Assembly (NCBI GenBank): GCA_038200275.1
Contig: JBBPYC010000081.1
Coordinates: 62,001-126,000, forward strand
Length of the DNA stretch: 64,000 bases
Source of the DNA: JBBPYC01 sp038200275
GTDB lineage: Bacteria > Pseudomonadota > Gammaproteobacteria > Burkholderiales > Burkholderiaceae_C
Reading direction: 5' to 3'
Under the pieces are notes generated by a model. It was not told the DNA's origin. It did not search any database and worked only from the letters and a program-made list of their open reading frames with translations. Shown here in pieces: positions 1 through 7,994 of the stretch. The position numbers and the translations under genes are program-made. Position 1 is the stretch's first letter. The number at the start of each line of letters is the position of its first letter.

Positions 1-401
1 GCGTCCACGAGCTTTGGATCGACCACTGGCTCTGGCGCCGGTGGAGGCGGTGGAGGCGGCGGCGCGGGGGGTGGCGGCAGCGGCGGTGGCAATATGGGTG
101 CCGGTGGCTCAGGGGGCGCTGCGGGCGGGGGCGGAGGGGGCGGCACGACAGGCTCGACCGGCGGCGGTGGCGGCTCCGGCACCGGCGGCGCCGCTACGGC
201 AGCACGCGCGGTCGCCGGACCCGGCACGCCGGTCCAGAGTTCGGCCTGCACCGCGATGTCCTCGGATTCGCGCTTCCAGCTCACGCCCCACGTCAGCGCG
301 GCGATCAGCAGCACATGGACGGCCAGCGCCATCAACAGCGACCGGATCGTGCCGGGCGGCTGGGTGGGCGCAAATTGCAGGTTGTCGGAGCCGGCTTGCA
401 T
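1..401 (-). CDS. tolA: TolA, cell-envelope integrity protein (N-terminal part, cut by window edge)
   Basis: About 133 residues are visible. The start ATG at 401-399 gives a short cytoplasmic segment, one membrane helix at about residues 21-40, then WKRES and a periplasmic part. From about residue 70 it becomes strongly proline-rich. The inner-membrane anchor followed by a long low-complexity stalk is the TolA plan; TolA links the TolQR motor to Tol-Pal at the outer membrane. It lies 40 nt after tolR in ybgC-tolQ-tolR-tolA order. The start overlaps the stop of an 8-codon reading frame beginning at 427 (TGATG), so coupled initiation is possible. The visible stalk is proline-rich rather than the alanine/lysine helix typical of enterobacteria. 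The C-terminal domain is outside the window. Confidence 0.85.
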   Translation of the reverse strand, partial: MQAGSDNLQFAPTQPPGTIRSLLMALAVHVLLIAALTWGVSWKRESEDIAVQAELWTGVPGPATARAAVAAPPVPEPPPPPVEPVVPPPPPPPAAPPEPPAPILPPPLPPPPAPPPPPPPPAPEPVVDPKLVD

Positions 402-441
402 CAGCGGCGAATCGAAAGCGGGGACATGCAGGCGATACGCA

Positions 442-867
<426 letters not shown>

Positions 868-987
868 TGCGTGGTTTCCTCGAATGAATGAACAGGTGCG
901 ATGGCACTGCCGCGCAAAGGCAACAGCATGGGATGGACAGCCGTACACACATCGATTCCAGCGGATGCCACGGAGCCGGCTTTGTCG

Positions 988-1062
988 AGGCACAGGCGGC
1001 GCCCCCGGTGGGGCGGTGGCGAAGCGACACGCCCTGCGCGCAGCCTGGGGGGGAGCCTCATG
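988..1062 (-). repeat. GC-rich post-stop repeat, copy 1
   Basis: On the minus strand this begins directly after the tolQ stop. It aligns by eye with the segments after fumC (20716-20795) and after the deacetylase gene (27773-27842): a C-run, a TCGnCTTCG-like block, then a GC hairpin (here GCCCC-ACC-GGGGC) and CGCCTG. It accounts for most of the unusual tolQ-tolR gap. The function is unknown; a 3'-end hairpin or REP-like element is possible. Confidence 0.5.
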
Positions 1063-1770
1063 CTAGTGCGAAATCGGCGATGGCTGCTGCACTGGCGGTG
1101 CGCCGACGTTGCGTTGCAGGATGTTGGAGAACTCTTCGATGAACGTTTCAAGCCGGATCGCGATGCGGTCGATGTCGCGTGCAAACCGGTTGTAGGCAAC
1201 CACCGCAGGAATGGCTGCAAACAGCCCGATTGCAGTCGCCACCAGCGCTTCGGCAATGCCCGGAGCCACGGTCGATAACGTGACCTGCTGCAATGCAGCC
1301 AAGCCGGTGAACGCGTGCATGATGCCCCAGACGGTGCCGAACAGGCCGACATACGGCGATACCGAACCCACCGTGGCCAGAAACGACAGGCTGGTTTCGG
1401 CCACATCGAGTTCGCGGTGCAACGACGCCTTCATCGCGCGCCGCGCGCCGTCCATCAGCGTCATGCCGTCGGCGATGCGACGTTCGCGCAGCTTGTGATA
1501 TTCGCGCATGCCACTTGCAAAGATGCGCTCCATCGGGCCCGCGTGCCGCACATTTTTGCCGGCTGCGGAAAATAGATCGTTCAAATTGCTGCCGGACCAG
1601 AATTCGCGCTCGAACGTCTCGTTGAGCGACTGAATCCGTCGCAGCGCAAACAACTTGCGAAAGATCGCAGCCCAGCTGGCGATCGAGACGATCAACAGCA
1701 ACGCCATCACGAATTGCACCACCCAGCTTGCATGCAATATGAGCTGAATGATCGACATGTCTTGGTTCAT
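1063..1770 (-). CDS. tolQ: TolQ, Tol-Pal proton-channel subunit
   Basis: The 235-residue protein belongs to the MotA/TolQ/ExbB family. The first membrane helix is at about residues 14-36. Later the GLFGTVWGIMHAF segment and a long hydrophobic stretch around VATAIGLFAAIPAVVAYN form the two conserved helices. With TolR it makes the inner-membrane channel that energises TolA for outer-membrane constriction at division. The ATG at 1770 was chosen; ATG at 1758 is an alternative four codons in. It begins 16 nt after ybgC in the same orientation, the common ybgC-tolQ-tolR order. Length and motifs are normal for the family. Confidence 0.95.
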   Translation of the reverse strand: MNQDMSIIQLILHASWVVQFVMALLLIVSIASWAAIFRKLFALRRIQSLNETFEREFWSGSNLNDLFSAAGKNVRHAGPMERIFASGMREYHKLRERRIADGMTLMDGARRAMKASLHRELDVAETSLSFLATVGSVSPYVGLFGTVWGIMHAFTGLAALQQVTLSTVAPGIAEALVATAIGLFAAIPAVVAYNRFARDIDRIAIRLETFIEEFSNILQRNVGAPPVQQPSPISH

Positions 1771-1786
1771 AACGCTTTTCGCCAAC

Positions 1787-2275
1787 TCACAAAATATCGA
1801 GGATTGAATTCGGAATTCGGGCGGGCTGCAACGTGGCTGCGTCGACCCAGCCGATGCGCACCTCGCTCGTGCAGACCAGGCATGCGTGGGTCGTTGCAAG
1901 ACGCAAGTGGCCTGTAACAGGGTGCGCGTCCTCGGCACCCGGCATCACCAACGCGGCTTGCTGCCCAACGCGCAATGAGGCGCGGCCTTTTTCCAGCACG
2001 CGGGTCGTGATCAGCAGCTCGTCGTCGAGCCGGGCCGGCGCATGATATTTGAGCGCGGTCTCGGACACGACGAACATGCCACCCGTTTGCCGCCGCACCT
2101 GCTGCTGGCTTAAACCCACGCCGCGCAGCCATTCGGTGCGCGCGCGCTCAAAGAATTTCAAGTAATTGGCATAGAACACGATGCCGCCCGCATCGGTGTC
2201 TTCCCAATAGACCCGCACCGAATGCAGATGGCGCACCACCAGCGCCGCCGAGGCAGGGTCTGTCGTTCTTCGCAT
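1787..2275 (-). CDS. ybgC: YbgC, Tol-Pal-associated acyl-CoA thioesterase
   Basis: A 162-residue hotdog-fold thioesterase. The YbgC signature is near the N-terminus: YWEDTDAGGIVFYANYL, with the Asp expected to be catalytic, followed by FFERARTEWL. YbgC homologues hydrolyse acyl-CoA esters in the cytoplasm and are usually encoded with tolQRAB. The ATG overlaps the stop of the upstream aminotransferase as TGATG (2277-2273), so translational coupling is likely. The N-terminus is about 15 residues longer than in many homologues. It is followed closely by tolQ. Confidence 0.9.
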   Translation of the reverse strand: MRRTTDPASAALVVRHLHSVRVYWEDTDAGGIVFYANYLKFFERARTEWLRGVGLSQQQVRRQTGGMFVVSETALKYHAPARLDDELLITTRVLEKGRASLRVGQQAALVMPGAEDAHPVTGHLRLATTHACLVCTSEVRIGWVDAATLQPARIPNSILDIL

Positions 2276-3474
2276 CAGGCGCCTGCCGCTGCCACCCGTT
2301 GCAGTCGGTGCACGGCCTGCTCGAGTTGTGCCTGCGAACTCGCGGTGGAAAACCGCACGAACCGCGCGGTCTGGTCGTGCCCAAAATCCCGCCCTGGCGT
2401 AACCGCCAGATGCGCACGTCGCATCAGCTCGAACGCGAAGTCCCAACTGCCCTGCACATTGAGCTCGGCGGCAAGCTGCGTGCAGTCCGCCCAGGCGTAG
2501 AACGCCCCGTCCGGCGGCACCGGCACCGACAGACCCAACCGGTTCAAGGCCGGCACGAAGTAATCGCGGCGGGCCTTGAATTCGGCGCGGCGGCGCTCGT
2601 ACTCCGCGATGCTCTCGGGCTCGAAGCAGGCGAGTGCTGCCTGTTGCGCGACCGTACTCGCGCAGATGAACAGGTTCTGCGCAAGCCGCTCCATCGGCGC
2701 CACCAGTTCGGTCGGCAGCACCATCCAGCCGAGCCGCCAACCGGTCATGTTGAAGTACTTCGAAAAGCTGTTGATGCTGATCACGTCGTCGCCCAGCACC
2801 AATGCGCTTTGGGCATATGCGGCGTCGTAGCTCAACCCCAGGTAGATCTCGTCGATCAGCAAAATGCCGCCGCGCGCCTGCACCACCTGACGGATGCGCG
2901 CGAGTTCTTCCGGATGAATCGAGGTGCCGGTCGGGTTCGAGGGCGAAGCCAGCAATACACCGCGCGTGCGTGGGCCCCAGTGTGCATCCACTTGCGCTGC
3001 CGTCAGCTGGAAACGCTGCTCGGCGCTGGTCGGCACCAGCACGGCGACGCCGTCGGCGGCCGCGACAAAGTGCCGGTTGCACGGATAGCTCGGGTCCGGC
3101 ATCAAAATTTCATCGCCGGCATCGATCAATGCAAGGCAGGCGAGTTGCAGCGCAGCGGATGCACCCGCCGTGATCACGATGCGCGCTGCCGGCACATCAA
3201 GGCCGAAACGTTGCGCATACCAGCCGCTGATGCGTTCCCGCAGCGACTCGAGCCCAAGCGCATCGGTGTACTGGGTGCGGCCCGCGCGAATGGCACGCTC
3301 GGCGGCTTCCCGCACCAGCGGCGGCGCGGTGAAGTCGGGTTCACCGATGTTCAGGTAAATCATCGGCTCGCTGGAGCCGGCTGCCGTCACCGCGTGTGCA
3401 CGCGCGGCTTTGGCCACTTCCATGACATAAAACGGGTCGATCCGCTCGACCCGGGCTGCCAACCGCACGGTCAC
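2275..3474 (-). CDS. PLP-dependent class I/II aminotransferase
   Basis: The 399-residue product is a fold-type I aminotransferase. Visible motifs are NIGEPDF, the ASPSNPTG loop, DEIYLGLSY (PLP-ring Asp region), the Schiff-base lysine in [11 protein letters not shown] (about Lys239), the WRLGW phosphate-binding Arg and a C-terminal RFVRFSTA segment with the substrate-carboxylate Arg. It is probably a cytosolic amino-acid transaminase; the substrate cannot be read from sequence. The start is a GTG at 3474 whose bases overlap the nusB stop as GTGA, so the two are probably coupled; another GTG lies two codons later. Homologues often sit next to nusB in Burkholderiales. Confidence 0.9.
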   Translation of the reverse strand: MTVRLAARVERIDPFYVMEVAKAARAHAVTAAGSSEPMIYLNIGEPDFTAPPLVREAAERAIRAGRTQYTDALGLESLRERISGWYAQRFGLDVPAARIVITAGASAALQLACLALIDAGDEILMPDPSYPCNRHFVAAADGVAVLVPTSAEQRFQLTAAQVDAHWGPRTRGVLLASPSNPTGTSIHPEELARIRQVVQARGGILLIDEIYLGLSYDAAYAQSALVLGDDVISINSFSKYFNMTGWRLGWMVLPTELVAPMERLAQNLFICASTVAQQAALACFEPESIAEYERRRAEFKARRDYFVPALNRLGLSVPVPPDGAFYAWADCTQLAAELNVQGSWDFAFELMRRAHLAVTPGRDFGHDQTARFVRFSTASSQAQLEQAVHRLQRVAAAGA

Positions 3475-4070
3475 GTTCCAGCCCCGTCCGGCACGGGCGT
3501 TGCCTTGGGCGCGCGCCGACCCGCCCCGTCGCGTTCGACTTCCGGCGCGCGCAACTGCGGCGCCAACCCATTCAATACGCCGTTCACGTACTTGTGGCCA
3601 TCGGTGCCGCCAAAGGCTTTTGCAAGCTCGATGCACTCGTTGAGCACCACGCGCCACGGCACATCGAGGCAGTGCTGCATCTCATACGTGCCGATCCATA
3701 GCACCGCATGCTCGATCGGTGACAGCTCGGTTGTCTTGCGGTCCAGCAGCGGCAGCAGCAGCGCATCGAGCGCGTCGGCTTGCGCCACACATCCGTGCAA
3801 CAGCGCGTCGTAGTGGACGGAGTCGGCCTTGTTGAAACCCGACAGGTCCCGCGTGAACGCATCGACGGCCGCCACATCGTTGCGGCCAACCAGGTGTTGA
3901 TACAGCGCCTGCAACGCGAATTCGCGCGCGCGACTGCGCGGCTGTTTGGACGCGGCCTTGCGCACTCCCGTGCTCGTCAAACCGGTACGCACCTGACGCG
4001 GCGGGCGGGCGACGGTCGTTTCATCTGGCGCCGAATCGGGCAGAGACGGTGATGGCGTGGATTCGTTCAT
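3471..4070 (-). CDS. nusB: NusB, transcription antitermination factor
   Basis: The 199-residue protein has the helical NusB domain from about residue 48 ([14 protein letters not shown]) to about residue 170, including the [16 protein letters not shown] and [24 protein letters not shown] motifs. NusB binds boxA RNA with S10 in rRNA antitermination complexes. It is longer than the usual ~140-150 residues because of a disordered, Pro/Thr/Arg-rich N-terminal ~45 residues and a charged tail after the core. It overlaps ribH by ATGA at its start and the aminotransferase by GTGA at its end. The ribH-nusB pairing is a common bacterial arrangement. Confidence 0.95.
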   Translation of the reverse strand: MNESTPSPSLPDSAPDETTVARPPRQVRTGLTSTGVRKAASKQPRSRAREFALQALYQHLVGRNDVAAVDAFTRDLSGFNKADSVHYDALLHGCVAQADALDALLLPLLDRKTTELSPIEHAVLWIGTYEMQHCLDVPWRVVLNECIELAKAFGGTDGHKYVNGVLNGLAPQLRAPEVERDGAGRRAPKATPVPDGAGT

Positions 4071-4543
4071 GCGGGCTCCGACAGGGCGCGCAACAAACTC
4101 GCCATCTCCACTGCCACGCGCGCGGCGTCGCGGCCTTTGTCGTGCTGGCGGGCTTGCGCTTGCGCCAAGTTCTCGGTGGTCAGGATCGCGTTGGCAATGG
4201 GCAGCCGCTGGTCGAGTGCGACGCGCGTTACGCCAGCGCCCGATTCGTTGGCAACCAGCTCGAAGTGATAGGTCTCGCCGCGAATGATGCAGCCCAGAGC
4301 GATCAACGCGTGGTGCCGCCCGGACGCAGCAAGCGCCTGCAGCGCCAGCGGGACTTCGAGCGCACCCGGCACCTGCACGACCCGTACGGCATCGGCCGCC
4401 ACACCGAGCTCGGTCAGTTCCGCACGGCAGGCAGCAAGCAACGCCTCGGTGATGGGTTCATTGAAGCGTGCCTGCACGACACCGATCGACAGGCCGCGGC
4501 CGTCGAGCGCGCCGAGGCGTTGATTCTGATTGGGCTCAAACAT
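4067..4543 (-). CDS. ribH: RibH, 6,7-dimethyl-8-ribityllumazine synthase
   Basis: This 158-residue enzyme condenses the pyrimidinedione from the GTP branch with the product of RibB to form the lumazine precursor of riboflavin. Family motifs are [14 protein letters not shown] near the N-terminus, [30 protein letters not shown] with the catalytic His, and LTTENLAQA. The length is typical. The gene follows the ribB-type gene by 30 nt and overlaps nusB by ATGA, consistent with one riboflavin-nusB transcript. Confidence 0.96.
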   Translation of the reverse strand: MFEPNQNQRLGALDGRGLSIGVVQARFNEPITEALLAACRAELTELGVAADAVRVVQVPGALEVPLALQALAASGRHHALIALGCIIRGETYHFELVANESGAGVTRVALDQRLPIANAILTTENLAQAQARQHDKGRDAARVAVEMASLLRALSEPA

Positions 4544-4573
4544 GTATGAACGATTCGGTTATCGGCGACGGCA

Positions 4574-5737
4574 TCAGACGCCAGCCTCATCGGGCACGAA
4601 GCCCGTGATCTCCAGCCCATAGCCGGCCATGCTCGGCAGCCGACGCGGCTTGCCCAGCAGCATCATGCGTTGCACACCGCAGTCGCGCAGGATCTGCGCG
4701 CCCACGCCGTAGCTGCGCAGGTCCATGCCGGCGCGCACCGGTGCGTGGGCGGCCTGCGCCGTGCCTTTGAATTGGGCAAGTAACTGTGCGCCGCTCTCGC
4801 CGCAATTGAGCAGCACCACCACGCCCGCGCCGATCGACTCGATCCGCTTCAGGCTTTGCTCAAGGCTCCATGAGTGCATGCTGCGGCCGCGCTCCAATGC
4901 ATCAAGCACCGACAGCGGCTCGTGCACGCGCACCGTCACCACATCGTCCGCAGCCCATCTGCCGCGCACCAGTGCGAGGTGCACCCCCCCGCTGGGCTGG
5001 TCTCGGTACGCATGTGCGGTGAAGGGGCCGAACGCGGTCTCTATCGGGCGGCTGCCGATCTTCTCGATCAGCGATTCGTGGCGGATGCGGTGTTCGATCA
5101 GGTCGGCAATCGTGCCGATCTTCAGGCCGTGTTCGGCTGCGAAGGTCTGCAGATCCGGCAGCCGCGCCATGGTGCCGTCGTCCTTCATGATTTCGCAGAT
5201 CACGGCAGCCGGTGCGCAGCCGGCCAGCGCAGACAAATCGCACCCAGCTTCCGTGTGCCCGGCACGCATCAGCACGCCACCTTCCACCGCCTGCAACGGG
5301 AAAATATGGCCCGGCTGCACCAGGTCTTCGGCGCGGGCGTCGCGCGCCACGGCGGCCTGCACCGTGCGCGAGCGGTCGGCGGCAGAAATGCCGGTGGTCA
5401 CGCCTTCTGCCGCTTCAATCGACACCGTGAATGCGGTCGAATGGCGCGTGCCGTTGCGGGTCGTCATCGGCGCAAGCTGCAGGCGTTCGCAATGCGCATG
5501 CGTCAACGTCAGGCAAATCAGGCCGCGGCCAAAGCGCGCCATGAAGTTGACCGCCTCAGGCGTCACGTGCTCGGCGGCCAGCACGAGGTCGCCCTCGTTT
5601 TCACGGTCCTCCTCATCGACCAGGATCACCATGCGGCCAGCGCGCAGCTCGGCCACAATATCCTCGACCGGGGAGATGCCGACCGGGGCCGGGCGCAGAT
5701 CGGCAGCCACGGCGTGCAAGAAAGAGGGTTGGCTCAT
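4574..5737 (-). CDS. ribB: RibB (DHBP synthase) fused to a degenerate GTP cyclohydrolase II-like domain
   Basis: The 387-residue protein has an N-terminal 3,4-dihydroxy-2-butanone-4-phosphate synthase domain (about residues 18-215) with DEEDRENEGDLV, the RHSTAF region and GHTEAGCDLS, all expected for activity on ribulose 5-phosphate. The C-terminal half resembles GTP cyclohydrolase II, but where active enzymes carry the zinc-binding cysteine cluster after VRVHSE, this one reads VRVHEPLSVLDALERG with no cysteines. It therefore fits the RibBX class, with a second domain that probably does not open GTP. A separate ribA is expected elsewhere. It lies between ribE and ribH. Confidence 0.92.
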   Translation of the reverse strand: MSQPSFLHAVAADLRPAPVGISPVEDIVAELRAGRMVILVDEEDRENEGDLVLAAEHVTPEAVNFMARFGRGLICLTLTHAHCERLQLAPMTTRNGTRHSTAFTVSIEAAEGVTTGISAADRSRTVQAAVARDARAEDLVQPGHIFPLQAVEGGVLMRAGHTEAGCDLSALAGCAPAAVICEIMKDDGTMARLPDLQTFAAEHGLKIGTIADLIEHRIRHESLIEKIGSRPIETAFGPFTAHAYRDQPSGGVHLALVRGRWAADDVVTVRVHEPLSVLDALERGRSMHSWSLEQSLKRIESIGAGVVVLLNCGESGAQLLAQFKGTAQAAHAPVRAGMDLRSYGVGAQILRDCGVQRMMLLGKPRRLPSMAGYGLEITGFVPDEAGV

Positions 5738-5785
5738 CGAAATCGACTCCCAAAAGTCAGGTTTGCCAGCAGGCCACTGCGATGT

Positions 5786-6427
5786 TCACGCGGCTTGAGG
5801 TGCAGGCGCAGCGCCGACGCCGAGCATGCGTTCCACATAACGCGCGATCGTGTCGACTTCAAGGTTCACGCGCGCGCCCTCATGCAGCCGGCCGAACGCG
5901 GTGTGTTCCAACGTGTGCGGAATCAGATTGATCGCGATCACGCATGCATCCGCCGCGTCGGTCACTGCGTTCACCGTCAGGCTCACCCCGTCAACCGCGA
6001 TCGAGCCTTTGAACGCGAGGTAGCGCGCCAACGCTTTCGGTGCGGCGATGTGCAGTTCGATGCTCTCGCCGACGTTGGAAAACCGCCGCACCGTGCCGAC
6101 CCCGTCGACGTGACCGGAGACCAGATGGCCGCCCAGCCGGTCGTTCGCGCGCAATGCTTTTTCCAGATTTACCAGCGTATCGGGCTGCCAGCCGTCGGTG
6201 CGCGCCAGCGATTCGGCCGACACGTCGACATGGAACCGTGCCGCTGCTGGATCGAACGAAGCGACCGTCATGCAGGCGCCGTTGATGGCGATGCTGTCGC
6301 CGGCTGCCACATCGTCGAGATACCCGGGCGGGACTGCAATCGCCACACGCCTACCATGCGCGGCGGTGGCACCGAGTGGTTTCACCTCGAAGATTTGGCC
6401 GACTGCGCTGACGATTCCCGTAAACAT
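5786..6427 (-). CDS. ribE: RibE, riboflavin synthase alpha subunit
   Basis: This 213-residue enzyme dismutates two lumazine molecules to riboflavin. It shows the two tandem lumazine-binding repeats: the first opens with MFTGIVSAVGQI, the second around NDRLGGHLVSGHVDGVG, each with GDSIAINGACMTV / GSIAVDGVSLTV-type motifs. Length is typical. It is the first gene of the minus-strand riboflavin group, 48 nt ahead of ribB. No ribD lies upstream; the next gene is divergent. I saw no FMN riboswitch fold in the 141-nt upstream gap. Confidence 0.96.
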   Translation of the reverse strand: MFTGIVSAVGQIFEVKPLGATAAHGRRVAIAVPPGYLDDVAAGDSIAINGACMTVASFDPAAARFHVDVSAESLARTDGWQPDTLVNLEKALRANDRLGGHLVSGHVDGVGTVRRFSNVGESIELHIAAPKALARYLAFKGSIAVDGVSLTVNAVTDAADACVIAINLIPHTLEHTAFGRLHEGARVNLEVDTIARYVERMLGVGAAPAPQAA

Positions 6428-6568
6428 GCGGTTATTTTCGCAGGGATCGAGGGGCCTCCCGGCGGGGCGGGCGAATTTGAGGTGGGCTGTACCTGCCGCT
6501 TATGATTCCGGCGGCTCTTCTTCGATGCCTGCAACGCCCCATTTGTTCTTTTTCACATCGTTCCTCGC

Positions 6569-7816
6569 TTGAAACGCCTGTTGATGATCGCCTTTCACTT
6601 TCCGCCGCTGGCGGGAAGCAGCGGTATTCAGCGCACGTTGCGGTTTGTGCAGCACCTGCCCGCGCTTGGCTGGCAGCCGTTGGTGCTGACCGCCGACTCG
6701 CGCGCCTATCCGCAAACCAGCCAGGACCTGATCACAGAGATTCCCCCAGACACCGTGGTGCGCCGAGCATTTGCGCTCGACACCGCGCGGCACCTGACGC
6801 TGGGCGGCCGCTACTTCGGCTGGATGGCCCGGCCCGACCGCTGGGTGAGCTGGCGATTCGCCGCCGTGCGCGAAGGCCTGCGGCTGATTGAAGAGTTCAA
6901 GCCCGACGCGATCTGGTCGACCTACCCGATCGCGAGCGCGCACCAGATCGGCGCAGAACTGCAACGCCGCAGCGGCCTGCCCTGGATTGCGGATTTTCGC
7001 GATCCGATGGCGCAGGACGGCTATCCGCCAGACCCGAAGGTCTGGCAAAGCTTCAAGCGCATCGAGGAAAGCGCGATCGCGCAGGCACGGCTCTCGGTGT
7101 TCACTACGCCGTCGGCAGCACGGATGTACCGGGAGCGCTACCCGCAAGCGGCCGAGCGCATCGCAGTGCTTGAAAACGGCTATGACGAAGACAGCTTTGC
7201 AGGCGTGGTCGCCGCGCCGCCTCAGCCGGCCGACCAATCACCCGACCCGCCGCGGCCGCTGGTGCTGCTGCACAGCGGCATCGTCTATCCGTCTGAGCGC
7301 GATCCGACCCAGTTGTTCGCAGCACTCGGGCGGCTCGCCCAGGCCGGCGTGCTGACCCCGGCCGACCTGCGCCTGCGTTTTCGTGCGTCGATGCATGATG
7401 ACCTACTCAAAGCACTCGCCCAGTCCCACGGCGCGACCGGCTTCCTCGAACTGTGCCCGGCCATCGGCTACCGCGACGCGCTGGCCGAAATGTTGTCGGT
7501 CGATGCGCTGCTGGTGCTGCAGGCGGCCAACTGCAACGAGCAGATTCCAGCAAAGATTTACGAGTACTTGCGCGCGGCGCGGCCGATCCTGGCATTCACC
7601 GACCCAGCCGGCGACACCGCGGGCGTGCTGCGCGATGCCGGGCTGCATGCGATCGCGCGCCTTGACTCAATCGATGAGATCGCTGAGACGTTGCCCCGTT
7701 TTGTCGAGGCGGTCCGGGCGCGTCGCGCCGTGGTGCCGAAAGCCGAAGCGGTCCGCGGGGCATCGCGCAAGGCGCGGTCTGAGGCGTTTGTGGGAATGCT
7801 CGACGCGCTGAAGTAG
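6569..7816 (+). CDS. Glycosyltransferase, GT4-like
   Basis: The 415-residue protein has the two-domain GT-B look of group 1 glycosyltransferases. The N-terminus is a beta strand plus MIAFHFPPLAGSSGIQR, typical of exopolysaccharide transferases. Later come IADFRDPM (about residue 140) and a C-terminal donor-binding segment CNEQIPAKIYEYLRA. It probably transfers a sugar in surface-polysaccharide synthesis; donor and acceptor are unknown. The start is a TTG at 6569, preferred over ATG at 6584 because it retains the first strand; no clear ribosome site is visible. It stands alone, divergent from ribE, with no other polysaccharide genes next to it. Confidence 0.8.
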   Translation: MKRLLMIAFHFPPLAGSSGIQRTLRFVQHLPALGWQPLVLTADSRAYPQTSQDLITEIPPDTVVRRAFALDTARHLTLGGRYFGWMARPDRWVSWRFAAVREGLRLIEEFKPDAIWSTYPIASAHQIGAELQRRSGLPWIADFRDPMAQDGYPPDPKVWQSFKRIEESAIAQARLSVFTTPSAARMYRERYPQAAERIAVLENGYDEDSFAGVVAAPPQPADQSPDPPRPLVLLHSGIVYPSERDPTQLFAALGRLAQAGVLTPADLRLRFRASMHDDLLKALAQSHGATGFLELCPAIGYRDALAEMLSVDALLVLQAANCNEQIPAKIYEYLRAARPILAFTDPAGDTAGVLRDAGLHAIARLDSIDEIAETLPRFVEAVRARRAVVPKAEAVRGASRKARSEAFVGMLDALK

Positions 7817-7994
7817 CACTGACTGACAAAAGCACGCGTGCTGGAGGTGCACCCGGCGCGGCCACACGGGGTTTGCTGCGCGTCGGTGCAGCCGCAATGG
7901 AACCATCCACGGGCCGCTGGTCTTGCAAAGACCCGCGGGGCCATTGCCGCGCGCCAGCCATCGACGTGCTGCCATTCCGCTATCGTCCCCCCGC

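Noticed and set aside
1787..3082. A 431-codon frame covering ybgC and part of the aminotransferase
   Set aside because: Only the last ~162 codons are YbgC. The upstream part is an out-of-frame reading of the aminotransferase.
5738..5785. Possible FMN riboswitch before ribB
   Set aside because: The gap is only 48 nt and lacks the conserved RFN elements.
4874..6505. A 543-codon plus-strand frame opposite the riboflavin genes
   Set aside because: It is a shadow of ribB and ribE, which have clear family motifs.
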